Source: Fulvia fulva (taxonomy: Eukaryota > Ascomycota > Dothideomycetes > Mycosphaerellales > Mycosphaerellaceae). Taken from it: 64,000 nucleotides of DNA. The notes under the pieces were generated by a model, which searched no databases, was not told where the DNA came from, and saw only the letters and a program-made list of their open reading frames with translations. The DNA is taken from contig NC_063020.1 in assembly GCF_020509005.1 (NCBI RefSeq), forward strand, positions 3,534,001 through 3,598,000. The letters are read 5' to 3'. Positions 33,016 through 46,845 of this stretch are shown one piece after another (position 1 is the stretch's first letter; every line of letters begins with the position of its first letter). Made by a program: the position numbers and the translations under genes.

Positions 33016-33797
33016 GGAAGCGAAGAAGGATTGACGAAGCAACGAACACAAATTGTCTGAAGGAGGATATGCCGTACGCTCGTTACTTCTCACCTGTGTT
33101 AAAAAAACAATAGGCCCATGGCCCGAACACAAGAATTGGAATGTCAAGGTTTTGCAAATATCATCGCTCCAAAAGTTCACTCACTTCGCTGCTGACCCCT
33201 ACTAGAGAAAGCGTCAACCTCCGAGGCAAATGTCCCCTAAACTCTCAAACGCTGCCACCATATCCATGCCGCGCCTTGCGTCTGTATGCGGACGTTGTTT
33301 CAGCAGCACGATAGACTTCTGAGCACACCACGTTGCTGCGAAGACGATGCAATGACAGGTGGGGATCCGGGCCCGAAGTTGACACTCTACACAGCCTCAC
33401 GTTGCGATCACCACTGAGTGAGTCTTCGATACATGTTGTTAGTCGCAACGCTCAAAGGGCGTGCTGACAGATTGATGTGACGACAAGGGGGCGAGCTTTC
33501 TCTTTGCTGTTCATTTTCTTCGTGCCCATCGTCGAAGCAACAAGAGCAAGACAGCAGCTTGCCATGTACCCGCCCTCCCTCTACTGCTCATGCCTTCGAA
33601 CCTCAAGGAGGGCGATGGAAGTACGGAAATTTGCATTCATCTCGAGACTCTGCCGACGATGGCATTCTTGATATGGATGCTGTGGAGCTCGGGAACTTCG
33701 CCTGCTGTCTTTCAAGCAAGCACCTGTCAATCGTGAGGCGCTACTTGTGCGTTTGGTGCTTTGCATGACAGATGATGGTAGATTAGATCTCTGAGCA
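33016..33797. other. Intergenic region between THI4 and the next gene
   Basis: No gene is seen. The left part is THI4 3' UTR (an A-rich aaaaaaacaata stretch at about 33102-33113). The remainder is featureless to my reading. Confidence 0.45.
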
Positions 33798-34919
33798 TCA
33801 CGCTCCGTTTTGTTCGCGCTCCGAGGACTTCTTTCCACGCTCCTCGTCACTTGTTCCCGGTACTCTACCTGTCGAGCCCTTCCATCCTCTCATCTCCATC
33901 CAAATCCTCTCCCATAGACTCAAACCCCCCCTCAAATCCAACCGCTCCGCACCTCTCTCATACGCCACCAGCAACCTCACAGAATCTTCCCGGATCTCTA
34001 CCCATCCAGAAACCTTGCCCACCAACTTCCGCAATCCGAAGAGCATAGCCTGACGTGCCAGCCACTGGGCCTGGCGCCGGTCCCTGGCTACTCGCGGCAT
34101 GATGACGAAGATGTCTGTGTAGAGCCTATTGCGGAGTTTTGCCAGGCCGTTTTCTCGCGCGTATGAGGATAGACGGGTGGTGCCTGTCAGGTGGGAGATC
34201 GTGTGAGCATTGTGGAAGAAGAATACGATGAGATTTCTTGATAGCAGGGAGAAAAGACCGGCCGTTATTGAAACTACCCTCGACCTCCGAGACACTTACC
34301 ATTGCAGGACTTCATCATATCCGCTGCATAACCCTCCAACAACGACTCCTCCACCGCATAGATCGGGATCCCAAGCTCCGTCGCGGTAGTATGGAGCCTC
34401 CAAAGTATCGGGGCGAGATGGTAGGTATCATACCCCGTACCCGGAAACCTTACACCCCTCGCACTGGCAACAGCATGTTGCATTTTCAAGCCAAACCCGA
34501 TCGAAGTCATGTGACAGAAAAGTTGGCGGGGTGAATGTGGAATGGTATAGTCGATCATGAGAGCGTAGAGGAGGTGATCGGCAAGTCTAGTGGCGTCTCG
34601 AGAGAGGCCACGGTGGCGGAGTGGTGGAGGGTCCTGGGTCAGGGAGGTGCTGACGATTTCGCGGAGGTGGGCGCTGAGGGGGATGTTATGGTTTGGAGAT
34701 ACTGTTTCTTCGTCGGTGGAGAGGGACATGATGGAGATGATGCTGGTGTGTGTACTGGTAGTGATGCAGAGTTGCAGAGTGCAAAGGTAGGCGTCGTCTC
34801 ATAGTGAGCTGCACAATTGGGTTAGCCAGCAGGTAATAGTCAATTGCAAGATTCGTACTGGTGAAGTGTTTGAGTGTCTTGAAGTTTACTCGGTCCCTCT
34901 GTAAATGCGCCAGTACCAC
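33798..34919 (-). CDS. Multi-exon hypothetical protein, possibly a transcription-factor-like C-terminal region
   Basis: I do not recognise a named family. A coherent product can be read on the minus strand. A first segment ends KTLKHFT (about 34919-34855). A long segment contains DAYLCTLQLCITTSTHTSIISIM, shown as two pieces (DAYLCTLQLC and ITTSTHTSIISIM), and LRHRGLSRDATRLADHLLYAL, ending at EESLLEGYAADMMKSCNGK (about 34287). A last segment, NLIVFFFHNAHTISHLTGTT, ends at 33798. The second junction is awkward: the strong donor GTAAGT shifts the frame, while a weaker GTGTCT four bases on keeps it. The general pattern (helical, H/R-rich) recalls the middle homology region of fungal Zn2Cys6 factors, but no zinc cluster is seen. 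Exon limits and start are uncertain. Confidence 0.45.
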
Positions 34920-35851
34920 TACCTGTAGTCAATAGAAGCATCCCCGTCAACGTTTCCATATGTTCGAACAAAAGGCAAGGGTGATACCAAAGCCGAGGAT
35001 GATAGCGAGCGCTCTCCATTCAGCATGCCTTTGTCCATGACCCCAGAAACGCACCAGCAGCAAAGTAGGGAACACTCTTAGAGAAGCAACCGGCGACCCC
35101 GTAGTGAGATCTTCACTTCCATACTACAAGCCGATGGATCTGAGATAGTAGGTCAGTAGGTTGTCGAAAGAGGTCAGATCGGTAATGCTTCTAGCATGGA
35201 GCGCAGAGCGGTCTCGGTCGCAGACCTAGTTCCTCACACCCGGAGCGACGCACCAGATGCAACGCAGGCATCAACTTCTTCGAAGGCCAACTTGGACAGT
35301 CCATAGCCAGCAGTCTCAGATGCTCAATTGAGTCGGGAGCCAGATGAATCTGGGTGCCGCATTGGTTGGTCGTGGGAAAGGCTCTCTGTCTAGAACACGT
35401 CTTTCCACAGCCTCGACGACGCTCCAGATGCAACGAAAGGCATGATGTCTTCGAAAGTCGACTGGCAAACCCCACAATCGACGACACCAAAACACTCGAT
35501 CAAGCAGAAGACCAGGGGGGGATGGCTGCCAACAATTCAGCGCACTCTCCACGAACCACACACCTCTTCACACCCCGATCGCCTCACCAGCCGCATCGAA
35601 AGTAAGACTTACCACTTACCTCGAAACCCACCGAAACTCTCAAGTGAAAAAATCTTCATTAATCATTCTCTAACCCATCGTAAACCATGATAAAGGATAA
35701 AGCCGTAGCTTGGCGCTAAAAGTACACAAATCCACCCTTCCAAGCCACCACGTGGAAGCATTAAGCCATGAAACGCGCGTGGCGCTTCGTGCAATACCAC
35801 CGCTCCAACGTCACACGCTGTGCTTTTGCGCTGGAGAGCGCGTCCGGTGCC
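34920..35851. other. Intergenic region with a degenerate direct duplication
   Basis: No gene is supported. Two stretches of about 50 bp, 35247-35296 and 35414-35463, both read (A/G)CGACGC.CCAGATGCAACG, then a related ATC..CTTCGAA. segment. Together they suggest an old, decayed duplication of unknown origin. The right end is the 3' flank of VID27. Confidence 0.45.
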
Positions 35852-38281
35852 TCAGTAAGGTGAGTTGACGATCTCGTTCCTGCTGAGATAGCTCCCGCGG
35901 CCTTTGCGGTGAGGTGTTGCAGGAGGCGCCATAATGGAGTCACGTGTTGGGCGCTGTAGCTGTGCCCTCCTCACTGAATCCACCTCATTTGGGAGGGCAA
36001 CCACGATGTTCTTATCAGACCCAAAACGGAAGTTGTCGGCCTTCACTTCCTCTGCATAACGCTTAATGCTGTATGGGTCCTTCCTTCCTTGTAGAATCTT
36101 CTTCAGTGACCACGTGACGATAAATGGTCCGGTAGCGGTGATGATGGTGGTTTCGTCTTTGCCCTCACCAGTGTTGAAACGAGCCGAAGTGAAGGAGATT
36201 GGCGCTTTGGTCTCATGCTGGAATTGCGCAACATGCGAAGGTGTGAGAACAAGGCGGCGAGGCTGGGGCTTGCTATCTTTCGCAAACGCCTTCTCGAAGC
36301 CAAGTTTGCCTTCGTTCTTGCCTTCGTGCTGCAGCGCGTCGATGAGGAGAAGGTAGTTCTTGGTAGTGGCAAGCACCCAGCGACCGTCTGCGCTGACGTC
36401 CATGCCAATAATCGGGTCACCGAGCGCCGGCAATGCAGTCTTTGCGTTGATTCCGAGGCGGTCGAACATGCGAATGTCACCCTTGTTGGAGGCGACGGCA
36501 ATGTATCCCTTCTCTGTGGTGGCTGCGGCGGAGAACTCGTTCTTGCTGACGTACTGCTTCAGTTCGCTGTCGACTAGCTTGTTTCCGCTGAGACGTGGGT
36601 CGACGCGGTACAGAGCATTCTTCGATAGACCCAGGAAGGTCTGTTCGTCTGTGGTCTGAGCGAACTTGTTCTCCGGCGCGAAGGTGTTGATCGTAATATC
36701 ATCGTGCACCTTCCATTCGTCGACGACCTTGCCAGTCTCGAGATCCATGCGATAGAGGCTGTTGGGGTCGCTCTCATTCTGGAGGACCATATTGCGGTCT
36801 GACATGTGCAGCATGACCTTCTTTGGCGAGAATGACTTGCCCTTTGGTGTTGCGACGTTGTTGATGGCGGTGCTGAACTCCAACTTGTTGTCGTCGTTGT
36901 GCCTGAACACTCCAATCTTGTTACCGCGCACCACAAACGATCTATCAATCTTCGCGCCGACTGCCAGCTGGCTGTTCACGTTTCCGTCCTTGTCCAGACC
37001 TTCCGCCTCATCCTCGTCCTCATCTTCGTCGTAGTCGGGTGTCTCTGGTCGATCGACGGCATCCTCGAACTCGTCCTCTTCTTCGTCCTCTTCTGCGGCC
37101 TCACGCTCACGCTCGTCGTCCTTGGTATCTTCAAGCACCAGATCGTTGAAAGCATCCAGAACGTAGTCTCGCTCGGCATCCTTAACTGCCTTGCCCCACT
37201 TTGTCTGGTTCAAATGCTCCCAAAGTGCTTGCATCAAACCTTCCTGGAACCCCTCTTCAGTCTCTCGATCCTTGAACTTTAGCAGCCATGAGTACGCCGA
37301 GCCATCCTCGGTGTAGTGATTGAAGATGAAGCTCAAGTACTCGAAGTTGAAGACGGGATTGATGTCTGGCACTACCTCCTGGCCAAGCCACTGCTTCTTG
37401 TCGCCAGTGATCTGCAGCCAATACGTCCAGTTGCCCGTCTCGGTGACGATAGCCTGGACATCTGGATCTTGGAGCAAGAATGTGCCTGACTGAAAGTCGA
37501 ACAAATGCAGCTCAGCCTCTTGGTTGACCAGCACTTCCCTGCTCTTGGGTGCTTCGCGGGGTGCTGGGGCTTTGGTAGGTGTCTGCTCGACGGCTCTGCT
37601 CTGAGGCGCGAGCGCCTTCTTGGTGGAGTCGCGAGCCATCGGAGAGTCTTCGATCGTGCGCAGGTCGTTCAGAGATTGGGCAATAGGTGAGACGGTCGGG
37701 GAGCGCGAGGTAGGACTGGCAACTGGGCTCGCAGCGGGGACTGGCTCGTCGTCGAACTGAAACTCCTCGAGTTGCTTCTCTGTCGCGTGTTGCCGGCTCT
37801 TCTTGTACTTGCGCTCGTACTGGCACTGTACGGCTACAAGCTCGAAGGTGGTTGCAGTCTCTGGTTTCGTGGAGGGGTCGCAAACGAACTCGAACAGATC
37901 GCCGTCGTCGCCGGAGAAGTCGTTCCAGGCTAGCACAATCTCTCCGTCCTGTCGCAGTAGCACACGAAAGTGCAGCTCCTCGTCGAGTAGAAAGACCTTC
38001 TCGTCCTTGTCGCCAAGTGTGTCGATCGCACCTTCCTCTCCGCCCTCTTCGTCCAAGAGCTCCGCCTCTCCCTCCTCGTATGCGCGCTGGATCACGAGCT
38101 GATACTGGAAGTCCTGGCCAGTCTTACGGATGTATGCGGCCGCGTCCTTGAAGATGAGCTCGCTGTAGCCTTTTGGTGATTGTGGTCGGACGATGTAGAG
38201 ACAGCCCTGGTTGAGTTCGGCGATGTTCTCCTTGCTAGAGTTGCTGAAGAGGTACGACGAGAGCGACTTGAGTGCGAACAT
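35852..38281 (-). CDS. VID27: VID27 family protein
   Basis: Homologue of yeast Vid27, a cytoplasmic/nuclear protein originally linked to vacuolar import and degradation; molecular activity is not well defined. Single exon, 809 aa. The N-terminal domain begins MFALKSLSSYLFSNSSKENI and includes a PH-like region (about residues 1-190). It is followed by a Ser/Pro-rich linker, a second conserved domain around HLFDFQSGTFLLQDPDV, and a strongly acidic stretch (about residues 395-430). The C-terminal beta-propeller-like VID27 domain contains AKIDRSFVVRGNKIGVF, KVMLHMSDRNMVLQ, GYIAVASNKGDIRMFDR and TATGPFIVTWSLKKI. All conserved blocks are intact and length is typical. Confidence 0.93.
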   Translation of the reverse strand: MFALKSLSSYLFSNSSKENIAELNQGCLYIVRPQSPKGYSELIFKDAAAYIRKTGQDFQYQLVIQRAYEEGEAELLDEEGGEEGAIDTLGDKDEKVFLLDEELHFRVLLRQDGEIVLAWNDFSGDDGDLFEFVCDPSTKPETATTFELVAVQCQYERKYKKSRQHATEKQLEEFQFDDEPVPAASPVASPTSRSPTVSPIAQSLNDLRTIEDSPMARDSTKKALAPQSRAVEQTPTKAPAPREAPKSREVLVNQEAELHLFDFQSGTFLLQDPDVQAIVTETGNWTYWLQITGDKKQWLGQEVVPDINPVFNFEYLSFIFNHYTEDGSAYSWLLKFKDRETEEGFQEGLMQALWEHLNQTKWGKAVKDAERDYVLDAFNDLVLEDTKDDEREREAAEEDEEEDEFEDAVDRPETPDYDEDEDEDEAEGLDKDGNVNSQLAVGAKIDRSFVVRGNKIGVFRHNDDNKLEFSTAINNVATPKGKSFSPKKVMLHMSDRNMVLQNESDPNSLYRMDLETGKVVDEWKVHDDITINTFAPENKFAQTTDEQTFLGLSKNALYRVDPRLSGNKLVDSELKQYVSKNEFSAAATTEKGYIAVASNKGDIRMFDRLGINAKTALPALGDPIIGMDVSADGRWVLATTKNYLLLIDALQHEGKNEGKLGFEKAFAKDSKPQPRRLVLTPSHVAQFQHETKAPISFTSARFNTGEGKDETTIITATGPFIVTWSLKKILQGRKDPYSIKRYAEEVKADNFRFGSDKNIVVALPNEVDSVRRAQLQRPTRDSIMAPPATPHRKGRGSYLSRNEIVNSPY

Positions 38282-39736
38282 ACTAGCGTATGTGACGTCG
38301 GAGGGTTTGGAGCATCACGAGGACAGACAGCTGTCGTCTGTGTGGACAAGTTTAAGAGAGAAGAAGTCCTTGTTGGCCGTGTTTGTTTGATGACGCGCCA
38401 CGCCGAACCTGCCTGTTGCAGCTGCCTACAGGCTACATTCACTTGGGACTAGCGCGGGGTAATGCTTGGCCATCATTTCCACGTTCATTCACGCTTTCTC
38501 TGCCGTGAAAACTTGCGGTTGTACGAACATGAGTACAAGCATGTGAAGCAAAGGCGCAAAGGCGATACGGCCACCAGACGAGCTGGCGCGTGCCCAACAG
38601 CGCTCCTGTCTCCACCGCTGTAATAGCAACATTACTATTGATGCAGCGGTTGCCTTAAGTGGATGCGTTCGAGCGCACAGCTTGCTTCCAGATCGGGCAT
38701 TGTTTCGAAGGCACTGAGTGCACTCCACGATGGTCGACAATGATGTTGTTCCGCGGCTTTCATATCCTTCGACGCCCTACAAACAGAGAATCCGGACGTC
38801 CAATGTCGAGAAGCAGCAACACACTGGCTGCTGGTAATTAGGACAGACCGTCACATTGGGATCTATGGATCAGACTCTCGAGAGATTGGACTGCACGAAG
38901 AACTTGCCCTAAGCATGGGCTGCGATTTTGTGGTATGGTGGTATGGAATCTACTCACCATGTGCCTACTGGCCCCTTCATGATTTCACTAAGGAGACATC
39001 GGACCGATAACAGCTTTAAGTGGACTGGCAGCCACCACGAGCCACCACGCTCGTTCATGGCCCAGTCGCGAGGGTGGAACATCATTATTGCTGACATGTC
39101 GCATTATGCAATCGAATATGGCAACTGTGTCTTGCATCCTCCTGCGGCCGTGCAGATCGTCTTCGTAACCCGGCACGTTGGGCGAACGATCTCGCCAATC
39201 TATCATCTCAAACCACCCGCCCTGTTTCGAACTGTCCATGGATCCGTGGATCGATGATGTGTCGTCACTGTCTACTGAAACGAGTTCGACGTGCCGCCGG
39301 ACAGCCATGTCAGCTTGCTGAAGAGAACTGTAACGAGCAGTCGCGGTTCACATTTCTCACGAGTTAGAGCAATCTTTAATTGCAGTGCCATCCTGAGCTC
39401 TAACATATTGTGCACGTTGGGTTCGCCTATACAGTTGCCTGCGGCCGCGGACCAAGCTCCACCCGGTTATGCTGAAGCTTCGACTTTTGTGTCTAGCGCG
39501 GTCCTGGTCTACCAAAGTCACGACGTCGGCCTGGTCATAGATCTTTTCAACCATCTTTGAGCGTGCTCAGTCCTTGAATCTTGGAGTGGGGCACGCACCA
39601 CGGTGGCTGCATTGATCTGCGGAAGATGGATCTGTTGCCTTCATCCTATTGTACTTCCAGGACCGCTCGCACCTCGCCGAGGTCACTTGATGCCGGTGAC
39701 TGGGCTTCACGCATTCTCAGGACACTCCGACCGGCG
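38282..39736. other. Intergenic region of about 1.45 kb
   Basis: I see no gene, repeat or RNA. The left end is the VID27 promoter, and the right end should carry the promoter of the transcription-factor-like gene starting at 39737. The frame of that gene is open back to 39581. Confidence 0.45.
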
Positions 39737-41206
39737 ATGCCTCAACGAACAGCAAGCGTTGATCAGGGATTCAAGGGACCGCTGACGCCTGCGGCTACAC
39801 CATCTTCGAGCAGTGAAAGCGGCCAGATCGAGACCAAGGCCGAAAATGATGAAGCCAGGCCTCTCCAGCATCGGCCCAAAGGACGAACAGGAAGCAGCCA
39901 AACCACGAAGTCAGAGGATAGTTCATCGAAAAGCGGAGGGTCTAAAAAGAAGTCAGGAAACGCACCGTACAAGGTGCAGCGCTCCAAGTTACCCAAAGGC
40001 CAGCCGGCAAGCACCGCAACGGACCAAAATGCGCAAAGTGGCGAACAGCTTTCAGGAGTGGACGAGGCCGTTCGCAAGCTGCGAGAAAGCATGGCCACTG
40101 GAGAGCAGACGGCGGCTGAGACACCTAGTCAATTCGTCTTCACAGCACCTAATATTCAGTCGACTGAGCCAGCTCTGGAGTTCGTCAGCTGGAGCCACCC
40201 ATCTCACCCAGAATCCTACAATGTCCGCAGATTAATTCGAGCACATGTAGGCCGAACGTCACATCCGGCCAACGCCAGGTCGCAGGCAATAAGGAAAGCA
40301 CCTCGCGGCTCAGCAGCACAAGCGAAGGTACCGAATTCGCGGCGACTCACTGAACCTGATACCAAAAAGGACCGAGAACAGGACGATCATACTAATGCAA
40401 TCGTGCGGTCAAGGTCGGAGGATGTCCAGGGATATGATTTGGATTACCTTCGGCATCACCTGCAGAACTGCGACAAGACAGAATTCTTCATTGGCTCAGC
40501 AACAGATGCCATCTCTAGGCTGGTGTTAAATGATCACTCCCGTGAGCTAGGCTTAGCACTGAACCGACTTGGCTGCGACATTAGTCTTGCAATGGTAATA
40601 CGACTCACGCACCATATCACGCTCTATGCTAACTTTTCCTTGTAGAGGCACTTCCATGTCATTGTACACGCACAAATGCCCAGCTTCGAGTCACAATTCG
40701 GCACTATTGGAGACTCGCGCAAAAGCCGACTCATACCCTTCTTGCTGTCAGACCCCTCCCTGACCTTGATGATCGTGCTTGTTGCTGTCACACACAAGCT
40801 CTGGATGACCGGTGTCAATCCCCGATGCGCAGAGATCATGGATCTCAAAGGCTTCGTCATCTCGGCGTTGAACAACGCAATGCAGGATCCCAACCGCGCC
40901 ATTAGCGATCAGGTCCTGTTTGCAGTAAGCAATCTCGCCGGCTATGAGGTACTTTTTGGAAGCAGGGAGACCTATGATGTTCACATGAACGGTCTTACCA
41001 GGATGATACGACTGAGAGGTGGCATGAGCAATCTTGGATTCGAAGGAGGTCTGGAAAGGATGCTTCACTGGCATGACACGAACTTCTCGAGTATTGTGAG
41101 GGGTGAGCCATACTTGAAGGGACTGGCGAGTACACCTCACCTACACGCCGCCAAACCGGACCCAGGAGCAATTACTGGTGGTATGATCAAGACCGAACCA
41201 GAATGA
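39737..41206 (+). CDS. Fungal-specific transcription-factor-like protein without a zinc cluster
   Basis: Exons 39737-40594 and 40646-41206 join in frame to 472 aa; the intron is GTAATA...CTTGTAG. The N-terminal third is Ser/Lys/Gln-rich and disordered (GGSKKKSGNAPYKVQRSKLP). Next is a block SWSHPSHPESYNVRRLIRAH, then VGRTSHPANARSQAIRK. This block is typical of fungal proteins with a Fungal_trans_2-like (PF11951) C-terminal region. That region follows, with LTLMIVLVAVTHKLWM, then GYEVLFGSRETYDVHMNGL and MIRLRGGMSNLGFEG. No Cys6 cluster is present, so it may act as a co-regulator or have lost DNA binding. An alternative start lies at 39581. Confidence 0.7.
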
Positions 41207-41743
41207 GCGCTGCACGTTACAGGCCTACCATATTCGTACACACTACCGCCGATGTCCGGGAACATGACTAAAGCAACGATCTGCAACACAGAAACTGCTT
41301 CTTCTGGAGAGGCGGCAGCATGACTGGCATGAATGACCAGCCATCGCTCAGATTGAGCTGAAGCTCATCAGCCGCTTCCAGGCTCTCAATGAGCAAACAC
41401 GACGCTGAGAGAGACTGGTCCTAGCTCTCTACTATACTATATCGGCCGCGTCGTAAAGACGACCGACGACGCATGAAACTGCTACCAAAGTCGCCAGAGG
41501 AAAGATGCACAAATAGAGGGAAGAGCTGCCCCACAGCGGCGCCTCGTCACTCGGCCATTCGAGACATTGGCGCCGTGGCAGTGAATGCTGTGACCAGCAC
41601 CACAATACCAAAGCCGACCTTGGCTTCAGAGATATACCGACACGTTTCTCTACGACTTTCGAGACCAGCCGTGGCTGTGTATTGCAAACGAGCCCGCCTT
41701 CAACGAATGTAGCCAATCAAAAGCGAAGGATTCGGCAGGAACC
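41207..41743. other. Intergenic region
   Basis: No gene is seen; presumed 3' UTR of the upstream gene and promoter of the F-box/LRR-like gene. Confidence 0.45.
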
Positions 41744-41818
41744 TTGTCATGCGCTAAAGCTGCGATCCTTCCTTCGTCATTCCGACAACGCGCTTCTCTT
41801 GCTCCACATCACAAGGCG

Positions 41819-44386
41819 ATGGACATCCCAGAAGACTTCAACAGCAATCCCACCAGCCAAACTTCCTCACCTCCTCGAATGTATCCTCGCTGGAAAACCA
41901 ACATGGAGGCCGCACCGCCCGACTATCAGACTGCCACTCTGGTCGACATCTGGGACGTTGTTGCACGATATATCCCGTCCAGTGACCTCTGCTCGGCTGC
42001 ACTGGTCTGCAGCAGATGGCACGCGACGTTCATACCTCATATCTGGGGCAACCCGGCAGCTCACTTCGGCATCGAGAACGATCGTGTCTACGTGGCCCTG
42101 ACACGCTTCAAGAGGACTCTCCAAACTGCACGGTTGCTCGTGCGGTCGGCGACACATACATTACATCTTCCCCCAGCTCACGCGGAGATCTACAACGGTC
42201 CGCAGTCGGACTGGCTACGGGATGTGCTGGAACGACTACCGCACTTACAATCTCTGATTGTGAGAGGACTCCCATTCTTTGATTACACAGCGCTACAGGC
42301 ATTGGGTGTTATAAGAAATAGGCCTGAAATTGATCGAAATCCACCTTCTGGAGTCATAGAGCTTCCTGGATCAGTCGGCAGTATCTTTCAACGACCGTCG
42401 AACGTGATTCCTTCTTTCGGTCTTCGCTTACTGGATGCATCGAGGTGTCCGAACGTCACATCAAGCGGTCTGGCTGGCGCATTGAGTCGATTCGAAGGTC
42501 TGCTATATCTTGACTTGTCTTTCAGCTACCCAGCTCGCGATAAGACGGTGCTGGAGGCACTACGGAAGTTCAGCGGTCCCCAAGTATTGAAGCTGCGAGG
42601 TATTAGCCTGAAGGATGATGGCATCGAGACGCTCGGCAGATCCATTGGAGTTCGCGTACGGAGTTTGGATGTCAGAGATAATCATATCACTGATCGAGGA
42701 GTGCGCACTTTACTCGATGCCTGCTTTACGCCTCAGCCAATAGCGGGTGATACCATGTCTGGTCAGCGCTCACCAACACTCTTATCGTATCTTGGAACCG
42801 AGATGCTGGACATATACCAGGGCGAAGACTTCGAGGGATATCTGCGAAATGCTTTCACTGGTCGTTTCGTTAGCAAACTAGCTATTGAAGATGCGCCAGC
42901 TGGCGGCATCACACATCTTTACATCTCGGGTAACCCAGTTACAGTGGAAGGTGTATCCGGACTTGCGCGGTCTGGCCGACTACATGTCCTAGATGTTGGC
43001 TCTGTGAAGGAGAGTCAGCCGCGACATCCCTCCTGGTCAAACCTGGCCGACAACTCGCAGATGGCAATGCCAGGTCAGGAGAAGCTGACACCTGTCTTCG
43101 CGAAGCATGCAGCCGAGGCATTGACGTTCTTACGAATCGATCACAGCTTGATAACGAAAGAGGCGCCGCACCATCGTCTCGATGAGGTCGTACAAGGTCG
43201 TGTGGAGCTAGGCGATACATCATTGCCATACAACCCCACGCAGCTCACTGAGCTGCCTGGAATCTCAGTCCAGCCACAGGCATTTGAAATGCCATCTAGC
43301 CTCCCAACACCTCGACATGAGCTTGAAGCTGATCCCATGCAATTCGTGGTGTCACCGGCGGCCGACGACACCTTCCACGTCGAAAATCCTGCCGATGAAA
43401 CTCGCGAAGCGCGACGTGGCAGCGCTCTGGCACCTGAAGTGGTGAGCTCGCTGTCTGCTGATCTGGACCAGAAAATCCTTCTGAGCCCTGCGTCAGCTGA
43501 GGAAGGAAGTACCATGATGACTGGCATCAGCAGCACCATTTCACCCATGTTATCTTCATCAAGCCCTGGGTCCGCGACGCCGCCGACTCCGGTATCACGT
43601 CCTAGAAGCTATTCCTCCGTGGCGACAGAACGAAAAGCGAGGCTCAATGCCCATGTACAAGCCGACCACAACTTGCACCCGGTCATGCTGCCTCATATCA
43701 GTACTTTGGTCCTGACAGATGTCCCACCTTTCTCTTCTGACAGATCTGTGGCCGATCGCATCATTTGCTTCATCAAGAACTGTGCTCAGGAGGCTACTTT
43801 GGCACACAGTCAGGCGAAGCTTGACTACGCATTACCCCCGGGCCGCAAAGGACATGTATCGGCGGTCAAGTACTCTGCAGATAAGCTGTTCGCATTGAAG
43901 CGCGTCGTCCTTGAGATGGCACCAGAGAAAGCGGATCGTCGGAGCAGCAAAGCAAGTCCCTGGCAACATCAATCGACTAAGACCATGACAGATGATCGCG
44001 ACACCGAAGTGTTATGGAGTGCTGCTGAGACGGACTTTAGCTTTTTCGGCGAAGAGGAAAATATGTTCCCAACGCTCGAAACGGGTCGTTTTGCGCTTTC
44101 TGGCACCACTGAGAAAGAGGTCAGCTTTGGACAGCCCGCGACAAGTCCTCGACCTTCTCAGGTCGCTGAGCTCCCAATGATCGACAACATTGCCCTGATC
44201 TCAGCCTTTCGTAAGGAGCGAAAGCTTGCGTATCAGCGAAACATTGTTGCTGGCAACCATGACCCCGAGGTTGAAGGCTACTGGAACGGTGTCATCTCAG
44301 TGGTCCGCTCGAACAATACTGTGCGCAGCGATGAGGAACTGGACTACTACGGCAACAAGTTTACGAGCAACTATCTGTATCGTTGA
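41819..44386 (+). CDS. F-box and leucine-rich-repeat-like protein
   Basis: Single long exon, about 855 aa from ATG 41819 (MDIPEDFN); the frame is open to ATG 41744, which would add 25 residues. An F-box-like segment, ATLVDIWDVVARYIPSSDL then CSAALVCSRWHATFIPHIW, lies near residues 40-75. Leucine-rich repeats follow: LERLPHLQSLIVRGLPFF, LRLLDASRCPNVTSSGL, FEGLLYLDLSFSYPA, SGPQVLKLRGISLKDDGI and VRSLDVRDNHITDRGV. This is the architecture of an SCF ubiquitin-ligase substrate receptor. The C-terminal half is Ser/Pro-rich with a further conserved stretch (HPVMLPHISTLVLTDVPPF). The C-terminus ends YGNKFTSNYLYR. Substrate unknown. The long uninterrupted frame leaves little doubt that it is a gene. 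Confidence 0.85.
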   Translation: MDIPEDFNSNPTSQTSSPPRMYPRWKTNMEAAPPDYQTATLVDIWDVVARYIPSSDLCSAALVCSRWHATFIPHIWGNPAAHFGIENDRVYVALTRFKRTLQTARLLVRSATHTLHLPPAHAEIYNGPQSDWLRDVLERLPHLQSLIVRGLPFFDYTALQALGVIRNRPEIDRNPPSGVIELPGSVGSIFQRPSNVIPSFGLRLLDASRCPNVTSSGLAGALSRFEGLLYLDLSFSYPARDKTVLEALRKFSGPQVLKLRGISLKDDGIETLGRSIGVRVRSLDVRDNHITDRGVRTLLDACFTPQPIAGDTMSGQRSPTLLSYLGTEMLDIYQGEDFEGYLRNAFTGRFVSKLAIEDAPAGGITHLYISGNPVTVEGVSGLARSGRLHVLDVGSVKESQPRHPSWSNLADNSQMAMPGQEKLTPVFAKHAAEALTFLRIDHSLITKEAPHHRLDEVVQGRVELGDTSLPYNPTQLTELPGISVQPQAFEMPSSLPTPRHELEADPMQFVVSPAADDTFHVENPADETREARRGSALAPEVVSSLSADLDQKILLSPASAEEGSTMMTGISSTISPMLSSSSPGSATPPTPVSRPRSYSSVATERKARLNAHVQADHNLHPVMLPHISTLVLTDVPPFSSDRSVADRIICFIKNCAQEATLAHSQAKLDYALPPGRKGHVSAVKYSADKLFALKRVVLEMAPEKADRRSSKASPWQHQSTKTMTDDRDTEVLWSAAETDFSFFGEEENMFPTLETGRFALSGTTEKEVSFGQPATSPRPSQVAELPMIDNIALISAFRKERKLAYQRNIVAGNHDPEVEGYWNGVISVVRSNNTVRSDEELDYYGNKFTSNYLYR

Positions 44387-44416
44387 GAACAATTTGCTAC
44401 ACCACATGACCCTTCA

Positions 44417-46471
<2,055 letters not shown>

Positions 46472-46845
46472 TCAAAATCAACAAGATTGGAGTCAATGTC
46501 TTGGGTGGATATATCTGTTCTTCTTGAGAGCTCTTTTCATCTATACTATAAGTATTACTCGGAGGAACGAACTGCGTTCCTGTCACTCATAATTGCCACG
46601 AGGTACCCCTCACACAGATCTCCGACAGGTGTGCTTGAGGCTCTCAGAGCTCGAAGAACCCTGCATGTGCCGCTCATGCGCATCCCTACTCCGCAGCGGC
46701 TATCCCATTCCTTCACTCGGCTAGTGCGAGGGACGTACCGATATACTGTACAAGTTCTTGGATCGATTGCATCGTCTCTTTACACGGTCCAATGCGTGAT
46801 TGTGAGGATGCTTGATCAATGCTGGAATTCGAGTTATATGTGCAA

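Noticed and set aside
37800..38110. Plus-strand Ser/Arg-rich ORFs opposite VID27
   Set aside because: They are antisense shadows of the Glu/Asp-rich VID27 coding sequence.
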